A stretch of DNA of 64,000 nt from Citrobacter arsenatis (GCF_004353845.1 NZ_CP037864.1:5022001-5086000); one strand, 5' to 3'. Shown: positions 53,933 to 63,195, numbered from the stretch's first letter. Program-made: numbers and translations. The notes: generated from the sequence alone by a model not told the origin.

Positions 53933-53949
53933 AATTGGCCCTACCAATT
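53933..53949. promoter_or_regulatory. LldR operator O1
   Basis: Perfect palindrome AATTGG-CCCTA-CCAATT, of GntR/FadR-subfamily type, 198 bases before lldP. It corresponds to the upstream LldR operator of E. coli. Confidence 0.8.
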
Positions 53950-53970
53950 TTAGCCAGATCCTACCAGTAC

Positions 53971-53993
53971 CTCACATTTCATTAAAATGTGAG
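53971..53993. promoter_or_regulatory. Perfect 9-base inverted repeat in the lldP promoter region
   Basis: CTCACATTT-CATTA-AAATGTGAG lies between the two LldR operators. It has CRP half-sites in the inverted order (TCACA...TGTGA), so it is not a normal CRP site. It could be a site for another regulator or a DNA cruciform. I do not recall it in the E. coli sequence. Confidence 0.5.
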
Positions 53994-54059
53994 TACAATA
54001 CCGTTGCCAATAAATAACATTTGATTAACCATTCATTGTCATTACCCCTACACAACAAT

Positions 54060-54074
54060 ATTGGCAGGGCCACT
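54060..54074. promoter_or_regulatory. LldR operator O2
   Basis: ATTGG-CAGGG-CCACT, an imperfect copy of O1, centred 126 bases from it. The E. coli operators are about 127 bases apart and flank the promoter, allowing a repression loop. Confidence 0.7.
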
Positions 54075-54146
54075 TTTACACATAATGTGACCTGGAGATG
54101 AGCACAGACTCATCCCATTATGTCGGCGGCCCCCAGGAGACCTGCA

Positions 54147-55802
54147 ATGAATCTCTGGCAACAGAACTACGACCCGGCCGGTAACATCTGGCTTTCCAGT
54201 CTGATCGCATCGCTCCCTATCCTGTTCTTTTTCTTCGCCCTGATTAAGCTCAAGCTGAAAGGCTATGTTGCTGCGTCATGGACGGTAGTGATCGCTCTGA
54301 CGGTCGCCCTGCTGTTTTACAAAATGCCGGTCGATCACGCTCTGGCTTCCGTGGTGTATGGCTTCTTCTATGGTTTGTGGCCGATTGCCTGGATCATTAT
54401 CGCCGCGGTGTTTGTCTATAAAATCTCGGTGAAAACCGGGCAGTTCGACATCATCCGCTCATCGATACTCTCGATTACGCCGGACCAGCGTCTGCAAATG
54501 CTGATTGTCGGTTTCTCCTTTGGGGCATTCCTCGAAGGGGCGGCAGGCTTTGGCGCACCGGTCGCTATTACCGCCGCACTGCTGGTTGGTCTTGGTTTTA
54601 ACCCACTGTATGCAGCAGGCTTGTGCCTGATCGTAAATACCGCTCCGGTCGCTTTTGGCGCAATGGGCATTCCGATTCTGGTTGCCGGTCAGGTGACCGG
54701 GCTGGACAGCTTCGAGATCGGCCAGATGGTGGGCCGCCAGCTGCCGTTCCTGACCATTATCGTACTGTTCTGGATTATGGCGATTATGGATGGCTGGCGC
54801 GGCGTAAAAGAGACCTGGCCTGCGGTGATGGTCGCTGGCGGCTCGTTTGCTATCGCGCAGTATCTCAGCTCTAACTTTATCGGACCGGAACTGCCGGACA
54901 TCATCTCGTCTCTGGTTTCGCTGGTCTGCCTGACGCTGTTCCTGAAACGCTGGCAGCCGGTACGCATCTTCCGCTTTGGCGATATGGGCGCTTCGCAGGT
55001 CGATATGGACCTGTCGCGCACCCGCTACACCGCTGGGCAGGTGGTACGCGCCTGGTCTCCGTTCCTGTTCCTTACCGCCACCGTCACGCTGTGGAGCATA
55101 CCGCCGTTTAAAGCGCTGTTTGCGCCAGGCGGCGCGATGTACCACTGGGTGGTCAATATTCCAGTCCCGTTCCTCGACAAGCTGGTTGCCCGTATGCCGC
55201 CGGTCGTACACGAAGCCACAGCCTACGCGGCGGTGTACAAATTTGACTGGTTCTCGGCAACCGGTACCGCGATCCTGTTTGCCGCCCTGCTGTCTATCGT
55301 CTGGTTGAAGATGAAGCCGTCTGCTGCGCTGCAAACCTTTGGCAGCACGCTCAAAGATCTGGCGCTGCCGATTTACTCCATCGGCATGGTGCTGGCGTTC
55401 GCGTTTATCTCTAACTACTCCGGTCTTTCGTCAACCCTGGCATTGGCCCTGGCGCACACCGGCAGCGCATTTACCTTCTTCTCGCCGTTCCTTGGCTGGC
55501 TGGGGGTATTCCTGACCGGGTCCGACACTTCATCAAACGCACTGTTTGCCGCCCTGCAGGCCACGGCCGCTCAGCAAATCGGCGTATCAGACGTACTGAT
55601 GGTGGCGGCAAATACCACCGGTGGCGTGACCGGCAAGATGATTTCTCCACAATCTATCGCTATTGCTTGTGCGGCAGTGGGATTAGTGGGGAAAGAGTCT
55701 GACCTGTTCCGCTTTACCGTGAAGCACAGCCTGATTTTCACCTGCATGGTGGGTGTGATCACCACGCTGCAGGCCTATGTCTTAACCTGGATGATTCCAT
55801 GA
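54147..55802 (+). CDS. lldP: L-lactate permease
   Basis: A 551-residue inner-membrane lactate:proton symporter with about 14 helices. Segments such as SFGAFLEGAAGFGAPVAIT and GSDTSSNALF are typical of the LctP family. It imports L- and D-lactate and glycolate. I use the ATG at 54147 (MNLWQQNY, with AGGAG upstream), giving the E. coli length; an in-frame start at 54120 is less likely. Overlaps lldR by four bases. Confidence 0.96.
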   Translation: MNLWQQNYDPAGNIWLSSLIASLPILFFFFALIKLKLKGYVAASWTVVIALTVALLFYKMPVDHALASVVYGFFYGLWPIAWIIIAAVFVYKISVKTGQFDIIRSSILSITPDQRLQMLIVGFSFGAFLEGAAGFGAPVAITAALLVGLGFNPLYAAGLCLIVNTAPVAFGAMGIPILVAGQVTGLDSFEIGQMVGRQLPFLTIIVLFWIMAIMDGWRGVKETWPAVMVAGGSFAIAQYLSSNFIGPELPDIISSLVSLVCLTLFLKRWQPVRIFRFGDMGASQVDMDLSRTRYTAGQVVRAWSPFLFLTATVTLWSIPPFKALFAPGGAMYHWVVNIPVPFLDKLVARMPPVVHEATAYAAVYKFDWFSATGTAILFAALLSIVWLKMKPSAALQTFGSTLKDLALPIYSIGMVLAFAFISNYSGLSSTLALALAHTGSAFTFFSPFLGWLGVFLTGSDTSSNALFAALQATAAQQIGVSDVLMVAANTTGGVTGKMISPQSIAIACAAVGLVGKESDLFRFTVKHSLIFTCMVGVITTLQAYVLTWMIP

Positions 55803-56575
55803 TAGTGATGCCCAGACGCCTGTCAGATGAAGTCGCATCTCGTGTGCGGGCGCTGATTGAAGAACAACAGCTGGAGGCGGGCATGAAGTTGCCCGCTGAG
55901 CGTCAGCTGGCCGTACAGCTCGGCGTCTCGCGTAACTCATTGCGTGAGGCGTTAGCAAAGCTGGTGAGTGAAGGCGTGTTGATTAGCCGTCGCGGCGGCG
56001 GGACGTTTATCCGCTGGCAGCATGAGGCCTGGTCTGAACAAAACATCGTGCAGCCGCTGAAGACCCTGCTGGCAGATGATCCCGACTACAGTTTCGATAT
56101 TCTGGAGGCCCGACACGCCATTGAAGCCAGCACCGCCTGGCACGCAGCCATGCGGGCCACCGCCGCCGACAAAGAAAAAATCAGGCTCTGTTTCGACGCC
56201 ACGCAAAGCGAAGATCCGGATCTCGCCTCACAGGCTGACGTGCGCTTTCATCTCGCCATTGCAGAGGCCTCACACAACGTGGTGCTGTTGCAGACCATGC
56301 GCGGTTTCTTCGACGTATTGCAGTCTTCGGTAAAACAGAGCCGCCAACGTATGTACCTCGTGCCCCCCGTATTTTCACAGCTGACGGCACAGCATCAGGC
56401 GGTGCTGGACGCCATTATCGCTGGCGATGCCGACGGGGCGCGTAAGGCCATGATGGCGCACCTCAGTTTTGTCCATACCACGATTAAACGATTTGATGAA
56501 GATCAGGCCCGCCAGGCGCGTATCACCCGCCTGCCCGGTGACTCTGGTGAAAATAGCAGGGAGAACAACACATGA
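55799..56575 (+). CDS. lldR: LldR, GntR-family lactate regulator
   Basis: A 258-residue FadR-subfamily regulator with an N-terminal winged helix-turn-helix (LPAERQLAVQLGVSRNSLREALAKLVSEG) and a helical C-terminal ligand domain. It binds two operators flanking the lldP promoter, repressing without and activating with L-lactate. It overlaps lldP and lldD by four bases each (ATGA), so the operon is translated as a coupled unit. Confidence 0.96.
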   Translation: MIVMPRRLSDEVASRVRALIEEQQLEAGMKLPAERQLAVQLGVSRNSLREALAKLVSEGVLISRRGGGTFIRWQHEAWSEQNIVQPLKTLLADDPDYSFDILEARHAIEASTAWHAAMRATAADKEKIRLCFDATQSEDPDLASQADVRFHLAIAEASHNVVLLQTMRGFFDVLQSSVKQSRQRMYLVPPVFSQLTAQHQAVLDAIIAGDADGARKAMMAHLSFVHTTIKRFDEDQARQARITRLPGDSGENSRENNT

Positions 56576-57762
56576 TTATTTCAGCAGCCAGCGACTATCG
56601 CGCCGCAGCCCAGCGCATCCTACCCCCTTTCTTGTTCCACTACATTGACGGAGGGGCGTACGCAGAGCACACCTTGCGCCGTAACGTGGCAGACCTGTCG
56701 GAAGTGGCGCTGCGCCAACGCGTGCTGAAGAATATGTCCGACCTGAGCCTGGAAACAAAGCTGTTCAACGAAACGCTCTCCATGCCTGTAGCCCTCGCGC
56801 CCGTCGGACTGTGCGGCATGTACGCACGCCGGGGCGAAGTTCAGGCCGCCGCCGCCGCAGACGCCAAAGGCATTCCGTTTACGCTTTCCACGGTATCCGT
56901 ATGTCCTATTGAAGAAGTCGCCCCGACCATCAAGCGTCCGATGTGGTTCCAACTGTATGTCCTGCGCGATCGCGGCTTTATGCGTAACGCACTCGAGCGC
57001 GCCAAAGCGGCGGGTTGCTCCACGCTGGTCTTTACCGTCGATATGCCTACGCCCGGCGCACGTTACCGTGACGCACATTCCGGTATGAGCGGTCCAAATG
57101 CGGCACTGCGTCGCTACTGGCAGGCAGTCACTCATCCGCAGTGGGCATGGGATGTTGGCCTGAACGGTCGCCCGCATGATTTAGGCAATATCTCGACCTA
57201 TCTTGGCAAACCCACCGGCCTTGAGGATTACATCGGCTGGCTGGCGAATAACTTTGATCCGTCGATTTCATGGAAAGACCTCGAGTGGATCCGTGAATTC
57301 TGGGATGGCCCGATGGTGATCAAAGGGATCCTCGATCCTGAAGATGCTCGCGACGCTGTACGCTTTGGCGCGGATGGGATTGTTGTCTCTAACCACGGTG
57401 GCCGCCAGTTAGACGGCGTGCTGTCTTCTGCTCGCGCGTTGCCCGCCATTGCCGATGCAGTAAAAGGCGATATCACCATTCTGGCAGACAGTGGGATCCG
57501 CAACGGTCTGGACGTCGTGCGCATGATTGCACTGGGCGCGGATAGCGTGCTGCTGGGCCGTGCCTATCTGTACGCGTTGGCGACCCACGGCCAGGCAGGG
57601 GTGGCGAATCTGCTGAATCTGATCGAGAAAGAGATGAAGGTGGCAATGACCCTGACCGGTGCGAAGTCGATTAGTGAAATCAGCCGTGATTCGCTGGTAC
57701 AGGAACTGGGTAAGAGCCTGCCTGCCGCGCTGGCTCCTCTGGTTCAGGGTAGCGCAGCGTAG
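56572..57762 (+). CDS. lldD: L-lactate dehydrogenase (quinone), FMN-dependent
   Basis: A 396-residue flavoenzyme oxidising L-lactate to pyruvate at the inner membrane, passing electrons to quinone. The catalytic His275 is in VSNHGGRQLDG, and FMN contacts lie in ALAPVGLCG and ILADSGIRNG. The length equals the E. coli protein. Last gene of lldPRD; a terminator follows. Confidence 0.97.
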   Translation: MIISAASDYRAAAQRILPPFLFHYIDGGAYAEHTLRRNVADLSEVALRQRVLKNMSDLSLETKLFNETLSMPVALAPVGLCGMYARRGEVQAAAAADAKGIPFTLSTVSVCPIEEVAPTIKRPMWFQLYVLRDRGFMRNALERAKAAGCSTLVFTVDMPTPGARYRDAHSGMSGPNAALRRYWQAVTHPQWAWDVGLNGRPHDLGNISTYLGKPTGLEDYIGWLANNFDPSISWKDLEWIREFWDGPMVIKGILDPEDARDAVRFGADGIVVSNHGGRQLDGVLSSARALPAIADAVKGDITILADSGIRNGLDVVRMIALGADSVLLGRAYLYALATHGQAGVANLLNLIEKEMKVAMTLTGAKSISEISRDSLVQELGKSLPAALAPLVQGSAA

Positions 57763-57790
57763 CAACATCCCCATAAAACCCTATTTTCTA

Positions 57791-57824
57791 AATGGTCGGC
57801 CTGTTCTCAGTCCGACCATTTTTT
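57791..57824 (+). terminator. lldPRD terminator
   Basis: AATGGTCGG pairs perfectly with CCGACCATT across a 12-base loop, then TTTTA. Confidence 0.85.
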
Positions 57825-57929
57825 ATCCAAAAATAACGACCAGTTAACATTTACGACCAATATATTTGACAACTTTTTATCCACCTGCCAAATGTATATA
57901 CAAGCTAATACAACAGCATTTTATACATG

Positions 57930-58051
<122 letters not shown>

Positions 58052-58082
58052 GATAACAACCATCATAACGGGCGAGGGTGAC

Positions 58083-59423
58083 ATGGCTTATTCCGGAAAA
58101 GTGAATATCCAGCAGGCGATAGATGACAGTCCTTTTTCGCGCTTCCACTGGGTCATTATTGTGCTGGGCTTTCTGGTTTTAGCCATCGACGGCTTCGATA
58201 CGGCGGCGATGGGTTATATAGCCCCCACGCTCTCAGCCGACTGGGGCATCAAGAAGCAGGATCTCGGACCGGTGTTAAGCGCCGCGCTATTGGGCCTGTC
58301 ATTTGGCGCCCTGCTCGCCGGACCGATTTCCGATCGTATGGGTCGTAAGCGTGTCCTGGTCTTTTCCTGTCTGTTCTTTGGTCTCGCCAGTCTGGGAACT
58401 GCCTATGCCCAAACGCTGAATATGCTCACGTTTTGGCGCTTTCTCACCGGGCTTGGGCTTGGCGCGGCAATGCCCAATGCCATCACTCTGGTATCAGAAT
58501 TCGCGCCGAAACGCTGTCGTTCAATGGCAATTAACACCATGTACTGCGGCTTTCCGTTAGGTGCTGCGGGCGGCGGTGTGATCTCCTCCTGGCTAATCCC
58601 CAACTACGGCTGGCACAGTGTTCTGCTTGCCGGTGCGATCGCCCCGCTGGCCCTCACCGTACTACTGGTGCTGTTCCTGCCGGAATCGGTTAAGTATCTG
58701 GTTCACCACGGTAAAGGGGTGGCACAGGTTAAACGCATTGCTCAACGCTTTATGTCGGGGAGTCTGGAACAGGTTACCCAGTTTTATCTGGATGAAGATC
58801 GCGTCACGGTCAAAAAAGGCAGCGTGGCCCAGCTATTCAGTATGCCCTGGCTGCCGGGCACGCTGATGCTCTGGACCACCTATTTTATGGGGCTGGTTAT
58901 CTATTACGTGCTGCTGAGCTGGATGCCAACGCTGATGCTGGGCATGGGCTATCCGCTGGCCGAATCCGCCTGGCTGACGTCACTGTTTACCTTCGGTGGT
59001 ACCGCGGGGATCCTGCTGGCTGGTTGGTTAATGGACCGCTGGGAGGCACACAAAGTGGTGTCACTCGGCTTTATGCTGACGATGCTGTTTGCCCTCGCTC
59101 TCGGGTTTGAACATAACCACATCATCCTGTTTGGCGCACTGATCTTCCTGATGGGCATTACCATGAACGGCGCGCAGTCCGGGCTACAGACGCTGGCCGC
59201 AACGTTTTATCCAACCCACTGCCGCGCAACGGGCATTGCCTGGATGCAGGGCGTGGGCCGCTTCGGCGGCGTAGCCGGAACGATGATGAGCGCCCAACTG
59301 CTTTCCCTGCAATGGCAGGCAGACAGCATCTTAATGTTCCTCAGCCTTCCGGCGCTGGTCGCCGCTGCCGCGACGATTTACAAGCTACAACGCTATAAAC
59401 CGCACGCGTTGACCGTCGCATAG
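58083..59423 (+). CDS. MFS aromatic acid:H+ symporter (AAHS) family transporter
   Basis: A 446-residue, 12-helix permease. The DGFDTAAMGYIAPTL segment in TM1 and the loop motif GPISDRMGRKRVLV mark it as AAHS-like, related to PcaK (4-hydroxybenzoate) and MhpT (hydroxyphenylpropionate). No aromatic catabolic gene is nearby, so the substrate is open. E. coli has no gene between lldD and trmL, and an ERIC element sits just upstream here, so this is accessory. The ATG is preceded by GAGGGTGAC. Confidence 0.88.
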   Translation: MAYSGKVNIQQAIDDSPFSRFHWVIIVLGFLVLAIDGFDTAAMGYIAPTLSADWGIKKQDLGPVLSAALLGLSFGALLAGPISDRMGRKRVLVFSCLFFGLASLGTAYAQTLNMLTFWRFLTGLGLGAAMPNAITLVSEFAPKRCRSMAINTMYCGFPLGAAGGGVISSWLIPNYGWHSVLLAGAIAPLALTVLLVLFLPESVKYLVHHGKGVAQVKRIAQRFMSGSLEQVTQFYLDEDRVTVKKGSVAQLFSMPWLPGTLMLWTTYFMGLVIYYVLLSWMPTLMLGMGYPLAESAWLTSLFTFGGTAGILLAGWLMDRWEAHKVVSLGFMLTMLFALALGFEHNHIILFGALIFLMGITMNGAQSGLQTLAATFYPTHCRATGIAWMQGVGRFGGVAGTMMSAQLLSLQWQADSILMFLSLPALVAAAATIYKLQRYKPHALTVA

Positions 59424-59443
59424 TACCCGCTCTTTCTGCTATT

Positions 59444-59468
59444 CTGCCCCCCGTTATCAAGGGGGCAG
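59444..59468 (+). promoter_or_regulatory. Hairpin enclosing the trmL ribosome binding site
   Basis: CTGCCCCC (59444-59451) pairs perfectly with GGGGGCAG (59461-59468) across a nine-base loop, ending one base before the trmL ATG. The right arm is the ribosome binding site, so the hairpin should hide it in any transcript that includes the left arm. Confidence 0.6.
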
Positions 59469-59469
59469 T

Positions 59470-59943
59470 ATGCTTAACATCGTTTTATTCGAACCAGAAA
59501 TCCCGCCAAATACCGGCAATATAATCCGTCTTTGCGCCAACACCGGCTTTCGTCTGCATATTATTGAGCCAATGGGCTTTACCTGGGACGACAAGCGCCT
59601 GCGTCGTGCGGGGCTGGATTACCATGAATTTACCGCCGTGCTGCGCCACCCTGACTACGCCGCTTTCATCGCCGCGGAACATCCGCAACGTCTGTTTGCC
59701 CTGACCACCAAAGGTACGCCAGCGCATAGCGCGGTAAGCTATCAGGATGGGGATTATCTGATGTTTGGCCCAGAAACACGCGGCCTGCCAGCCAGCATTC
59801 TCGACGCGCTGCCTGCCGAACAAAAAATTCGTATTCCGATGATGCCGGACAGTCGCAGCATGAACCTGTCAAATGCGGTGTCGGTGGTGGTGTATGAGGC
59901 CTGGCGCCAGCTAGGTTATCCCGGCGCGGTATTGCGTAGTTGA
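59470..59943 (+). CDS. trmL: tRNA (cytidine/uridine-2'-O-)-methyltransferase TrmL
   Basis: A 157-residue SPOUT-class methyltransferase that methylates the wobble ribose of leucine tRNAs using S-adenosylmethionine. The knot-forming C-terminal motifs are intact: LMFGPETRGLP, IRIPMMPDSRSMNLSNAVSVV. Length equals E. coli TrmL (YibK). Followed by a BIME. Confidence 0.96.
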   Translation: MLNIVLFEPEIPPNTGNIIRLCANTGFRLHIIEPMGFTWDDKRLRRAGLDYHEFTAVLRHPDYAAFIAAEHPQRLFALTTKGTPAHSAVSYQDGDYLMFGPETRGLPASILDALPAEQKIRIPMMPDSRSMNLSNAVSVVVYEAWRQLGYPGAVLRS

Positions 59944-59948
59944 TTTTT

Positions 59949-60018
59949 GTCGGATGCGGCTAGCGCCTTATCCGACCTACGAGGTTTGTAGGCCCGGTAA
60001 ACGCAGCGCCACCGGGCA
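59949..60018. repeat. BIME between convergent trmL and cysE
   Basis: A REP unit (GTCGGATGCGGCTAGCGCCTTATCCGAC) at 59949-59976, and an inverted unit (GTAGGCCCGGTAAACGC...GCCACCGGGCA) ending about 60019. Confidence 0.85.
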
Positions 60019-60028
60019 TGGCGCGAAA

Positions 60029-60850
60029 TCAGATGCCATCGCCGTATTCGAAAGTATGATGAATCCCATTGAAATGCTGATCCATATCCATGGACGGCTT
60101 ATCGCTGTCTGGCTTACCGACGATGCGTGCCGGAACGCCTGCCGCAGTGGTGTGTGGCGGGACGGGCTGTAAAACGACGGAACCAGCGCCAATCTTCGCG
60201 CCGCGCCCGACTTCAATGTTGCCGAGAATTTTTGCTCCCGCGCCAATCATCACCCCTTCACGTATTTTCGGATGACGATCGCCACCGGCTTTACCGGTCC
60301 CGCCCAGCGTGACAGATTGCAAGATAGAGACGTCGTTTTCAATCACCGCGGTTTCACCAACCACAATACCGGTAGCGTGATCGAGCATGATCCCACGGCC
60401 AATTTTTGCCGCCGGGTGAATATCGACCTGGAAGGTAACGGATACCTGATTCTGCAGGAAGATCGCCAGCGCCTGACGCCCCTGATGCCACAGCCAGTGA
60501 CCGATACGGTAGGCCTGAAGCGCATGAAAACCCTTCAGGTACAGAAGTGGGGTGGAATATTTATCGACAGCCGGGTCACGCGTACGTACCGCCTGAATAT
60601 CACAGGCCGCTGAGGCAATCATTTCAGGATCGGCGGCATAGGCCTCTTCCACGACTTCGCGAATCGCAATGGCAGGCATGATCGGAGAGGCGAGTTTATT
60701 CGCCAGCATATAGCTTAGCGCACTGCCGAGGTTTTCATGCTTGAGCAGCGTTGCGTGGTAAAAACTGGCCAGCATTGGCTCACATTCCGCCAGTGCCCGG
60801 GCTTCCGCTTTAATGTTTTTCCAGACGATATCCAGTTCTTCACACGGCAT
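60029..60850 (-). CDS. cysE: Serine acetyltransferase
   Basis: A 273-residue left-handed beta-helix enzyme forming O-acetylserine from serine and acetyl-CoA, the committed step of cysteine synthesis. The helical N-terminal half is followed by hexapeptide repeats (DIHPAAKIGRGIMLDHATGIVVGETAVI), which hold the catalytic Asp and His. The C-terminal Ile, needed to dock into CysK, is present (DGI). A hairpin lies between gpsA and this gene. Confidence 0.97.
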   Translation of the reverse strand: MPCEELDIVWKNIKAEARALAECEPMLASFYHATLLKHENLGSALSYMLANKLASPIMPAIAIREVVEEAYAADPEMIASAACDIQAVRTRDPAVDKYSTPLLYLKGFHALQAYRIGHWLWHQGRQALAIFLQNQVSVTFQVDIHPAAKIGRGIMLDHATGIVVGETAVIENDVSILQSVTLGGTGKAGGDRHPKIREGVMIGAGAKILGNIEVGRGAKIGAGSVVLQPVPPHTTAAGVPARIVGKPDSDKPSMDMDQHFNGIHHTFEYGDGI

Positions 60851-60870
60851 TGCGTACTCCAGAAGGTAGC

Positions 60871-60906
60871 AAAACGACCGACCCGTTCTTCGCGGGTCGG
60901 GTCGTT
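60871..60906 (-). terminator. Hairpin between gpsA and cysE
   Basis: AACGACC/CGACCCG arms pair with CGGGTCGGGTCGTT around a TTCTTCG loop. On the - strand it is followed by GTTTTGC, so it is a terminator or attenuator between the gpsA-group genes and cysE. Confidence 0.75.
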
Positions 60907-60927
60907 ATATTCAACAGTTCCTTACAG

Positions 60928-61947
60928 CTAGTGGCGACTCAGCTCGTCCTTGCGCGCACGGCCTAATAACGTCAATGCTGCCTCGCGCGCGTTTTTTCCG
61001 CAATACAATACTTGATAAATTTCCTCGGTTATTGGCATCTCAACACCAAAACGGTGCGCCAATTCACGAACTTCTTTCGTATTGCGGTAGCCTTCAACCA
61101 CCTGACCAATCTTGTCCTGCGCACCCTGCACGTCCATCCCCTGGCCGAGCATCATGCCAAAACGACGGTTACGCGACTGGTTGTCAGTACAGGTCAGCAC
61201 CAGATCGCCTAAACCCGCCATCCCCATAAAGGTGGCAGGATCGGCACCCAGCGCCGCGCCAAGACGGGACATTTCGGTCAGTCCACGGGTGATCAATGCG
61301 GTTCGCGCATTCGCGCCAAAACCGATGCCGTCGGACATCCCCGCGCCAATCGCGATGACGTTTTTCACCGCGCCGCCCAACTGCACGCCAATGAAATCCG
61401 GATTGCTGTACACGCGGAAGCTTTTACCGCAGTGCAGTAACTGCTGGAGATCGTCAGCAAAGGTGTCGTCCGTCGAGGCCAGAGAAATCGCCGTCGGCAT
61501 GCCCGCGGCCAGCTCTTTGGCGAACGTCGGACCGGAGATGACCGCCAGTGGAATAGAATCCCCCAGCGCTTCACGCGCAACGTCCTGCAACAGGCGCCCC
61601 GTCTCCGCTTCCAGACCTTTTGTCGCCCAGACCAGCCGCGCGTCAGGACGCATCAGCGGTTTGATGTTACGCAGCACTTCGCCAAAGACGTGGCTCGGCA
61701 CCACCACCAGAATATTACGACTGGCGGCCAGCGCAGTGGCTAAGTCACTTTCCAGGCGCAGTGTTTCAGGAAAAGGCACGTCAGGGAGGAACGCGACGTT
61801 GCAGCGATCGTGCTCGAGGGTCGCGATATGTTTCGGGTCATGGCCCCACAGGACAACCTGATGGCCATTTCTTGCCAGGGTGATGGCAAGAGCGGTGCCG
61901 TACGAGCCGGCACCAATCACAGTCATTGAAGCATTACTTTGGTTCAT
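60928..61947 (-). CDS. gpsA: Glycerol-3-phosphate dehydrogenase (NAD(P)+)
   Basis: A 339-residue biosynthetic enzyme reducing dihydroxyacetone phosphate to sn-glycerol 3-phosphate for phospholipids. The cofactor motif GAGSYG is at 12-17, and the GPTFAKELA and KNVIAIGAG substrate segments are present. Its ATG shares one base with the secB stop codon (TGATG), so translation is coupled. Confidence 0.97.
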   Translation of the reverse strand: MNQSNASMTVIGAGSYGTALAITLARNGHQVVLWGHDPKHIATLEHDRCNVAFLPDVPFPETLRLESDLATALAASRNILVVVPSHVFGEVLRNIKPLMRPDARLVWATKGLEAETGRLLQDVAREALGDSIPLAVISGPTFAKELAAGMPTAISLASTDDTFADDLQQLLHCGKSFRVYSNPDFIGVQLGGAVKNVIAIGAGMSDGIGFGANARTALITRGLTEMSRLGAALGADPATFMGMAGLGDLVLTCTDNQSRNRRFGMMLGQGMDVQGAQDKIGQVVEGYRNTKEVRELAHRFGVEMPITEEIYQVLYCGKNAREAALTLLGRARKDELSRH

Positions 61948-62414
61948 CAGGCATCCTGATGTTCTTCAGTACCTTCGCCAGCCTGCTGCTGTAAATAGTT
62001 CATGAACAGCGCATCAAAGTTGACCGGCGCAAGGTTCAGTTGCGGGAATGTACCGCGTGAAACCAGGCTGGTGATGCATTCGCGGGCATACGGGAACAGA
62101 ATGTTCGGGCAGTATGCACCAAGGCAATGCGCCATCTGAGTCCCTTCAATACCACTGATGGAGAAAATACCGCCCTGCTGAACTTCGCACAGGAACGCAG
62201 TTTCTTCGCCCAGTGAAGCCGTTACGGTGACACGCAGCACTACTTCATACACATCATCTGCCAGTTGGGTAGATGCGGTATCAAGATCCAGTTTAACCTC
62301 TGGCTGCCAATCTTTCTGGAAAACATGCGGTGCATTAGGCGCTTCGAAAGATACATCCTTGGTATAGATACGTTGGATCTGGAAAGCCATTTCAGTGTTA
62401 TTTTGTTCTGACAT
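61947..62414 (-). CDS. secB: Protein export chaperone SecB
   Basis: A 155-residue tetrameric chaperone that keeps precursor proteins unfolded and delivers them to SecA. The sequence is near identical to E. coli, with an acidic C-terminal tail (EGTEEHQDA) that contacts SecA. It is 46 bases downstream of grxC and coupled to gpsA. Confidence 0.97.
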   Translation of the reverse strand: MSEQNNTEMAFQIQRIYTKDVSFEAPNAPHVFQKDWQPEVKLDLDTASTQLADDVYEVVLRVTVTASLGEETAFLCEVQQGGIFSISGIEGTQMAHCLGAYCPNILFPYARECITSLVSRGTFPQLNLAPVNFDALFMNYLQQQAGEGTEEHQDA

Positions 62415-62460
62415 GTTTAGAAAACCCTTAGTGTTGTCCTTTAAATACTTTCAGTACGCC

Positions 62461-62712
62461 TTAACGCAGCAGGGGATCCAGTCCACCACGCGCATCCAAC
62501 GCATACAAGTCGTCACAACCGCCAATGTGCTGTGCATCAATAAAAATCTGCGGAACCGTCGTACGGCCACTGCGTTTGATCATCTCTTCACGCTTTACGG
62601 CATCGCCATCAATCGGAAGTTCCTGGAAACTCACACCCTTGCTGTTCAACAGCGCCTTTGCGCGATGGCAAAACGGGCAGGTTGCTTTGGTATAGATCTC
62701 AATATTGGCCAT
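62461..62712 (-). CDS. grxC: Glutaredoxin 3
   Basis: An 83-residue thioredoxin-fold protein with the redox site CPFC at 12-15 and the glutathione-binding TVPQIFI segment. It reduces protein and mixed disulfides using glutathione. It lies between yibN and secB on one strand. Confidence 0.97.
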   Translation of the reverse strand: MANIEIYTKATCPFCHRAKALLNSKGVSFQELPIDGDAVKREEMIKRSGRTTVPQIFIDAQHIGGCDDLYALDARGGLDPLLR

Positions 62713-62763
62713 GACTTATCTCCAGTGTTCTTTTACCCTGCGGTATGAAAGAAGACGGGTAAA

Positions 62764-63195
62764 TTACTTGCCGCGAACCAGTGGCAGATTCTCACCACTC
62801 CAGCCCGCTACACCGTCTTTCAGTACAGATACCTGCTCAAAACCGGCTTTAATCAGCGCAGTTGCTGAATCCTGGCACTGCATGCCTGAGCCATCAACCA
62901 CAATAACAGGTTTGTTTTTGTGTTTTTCCAGCTCGCCAAAATTATTGGCTTTGATTTCGCTCGGCAGCAGGTTAGTGGAGCCTGCGATATGACCTTTACG
63001 GAAGTCGTCGCGCTGACGTAAATCCACAATCACCGCATCTTCTTTATTGATAAGACGTGTCGCTTCTCCGCGTGTAATCACCTTAACTTTCGAAGTCAGG
63101 CTCTTAAACGTGGTAAATAATACAGCCGCCAGTAACGCAATCCAGGCGATACTCAATACAGGGTGGCGACTAACAAATTGCATAATTTCTTGCAT
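62764..63195 (-). CDS. yibN: YibN, membrane-anchored rhodanese-like protein
   Basis: A 143-residue protein with an N-terminal membrane anchor (SIAWIALLAAVLFTTF) and a rhodanese domain facing the cytosol. The active-loop Cys is in VDGSGMQCQDSA. It may transfer sulfur or bind sulfane groups. E. coli YibN has also been linked to the YidC insertion machinery. I use the ATG at 63195 (MQEIMQF), giving the E. coli length. It diverges from gpmM. Confidence 0.92.
   Translation of the reverse strand: MQEIMQFVSRHPVLSIAWIALLAAVLFTTFKSLTSKVKVITRGEATRLINKEDAVIVDLRQRDDFRKGHIAGSTNLLPSEIKANNFGELEKHKNKPVIVVDGSGMQCQDSATALIKAGFEQVSVLKDGVAGWSGENLPLVRGK

Noticed and set aside
54459..55334. 291-residue open frame on the - strand
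   Set aside because: Antisense to lldP and made almost entirely of Arg, Gln and His-rich sequence, as expected opposite a membrane protein gene.
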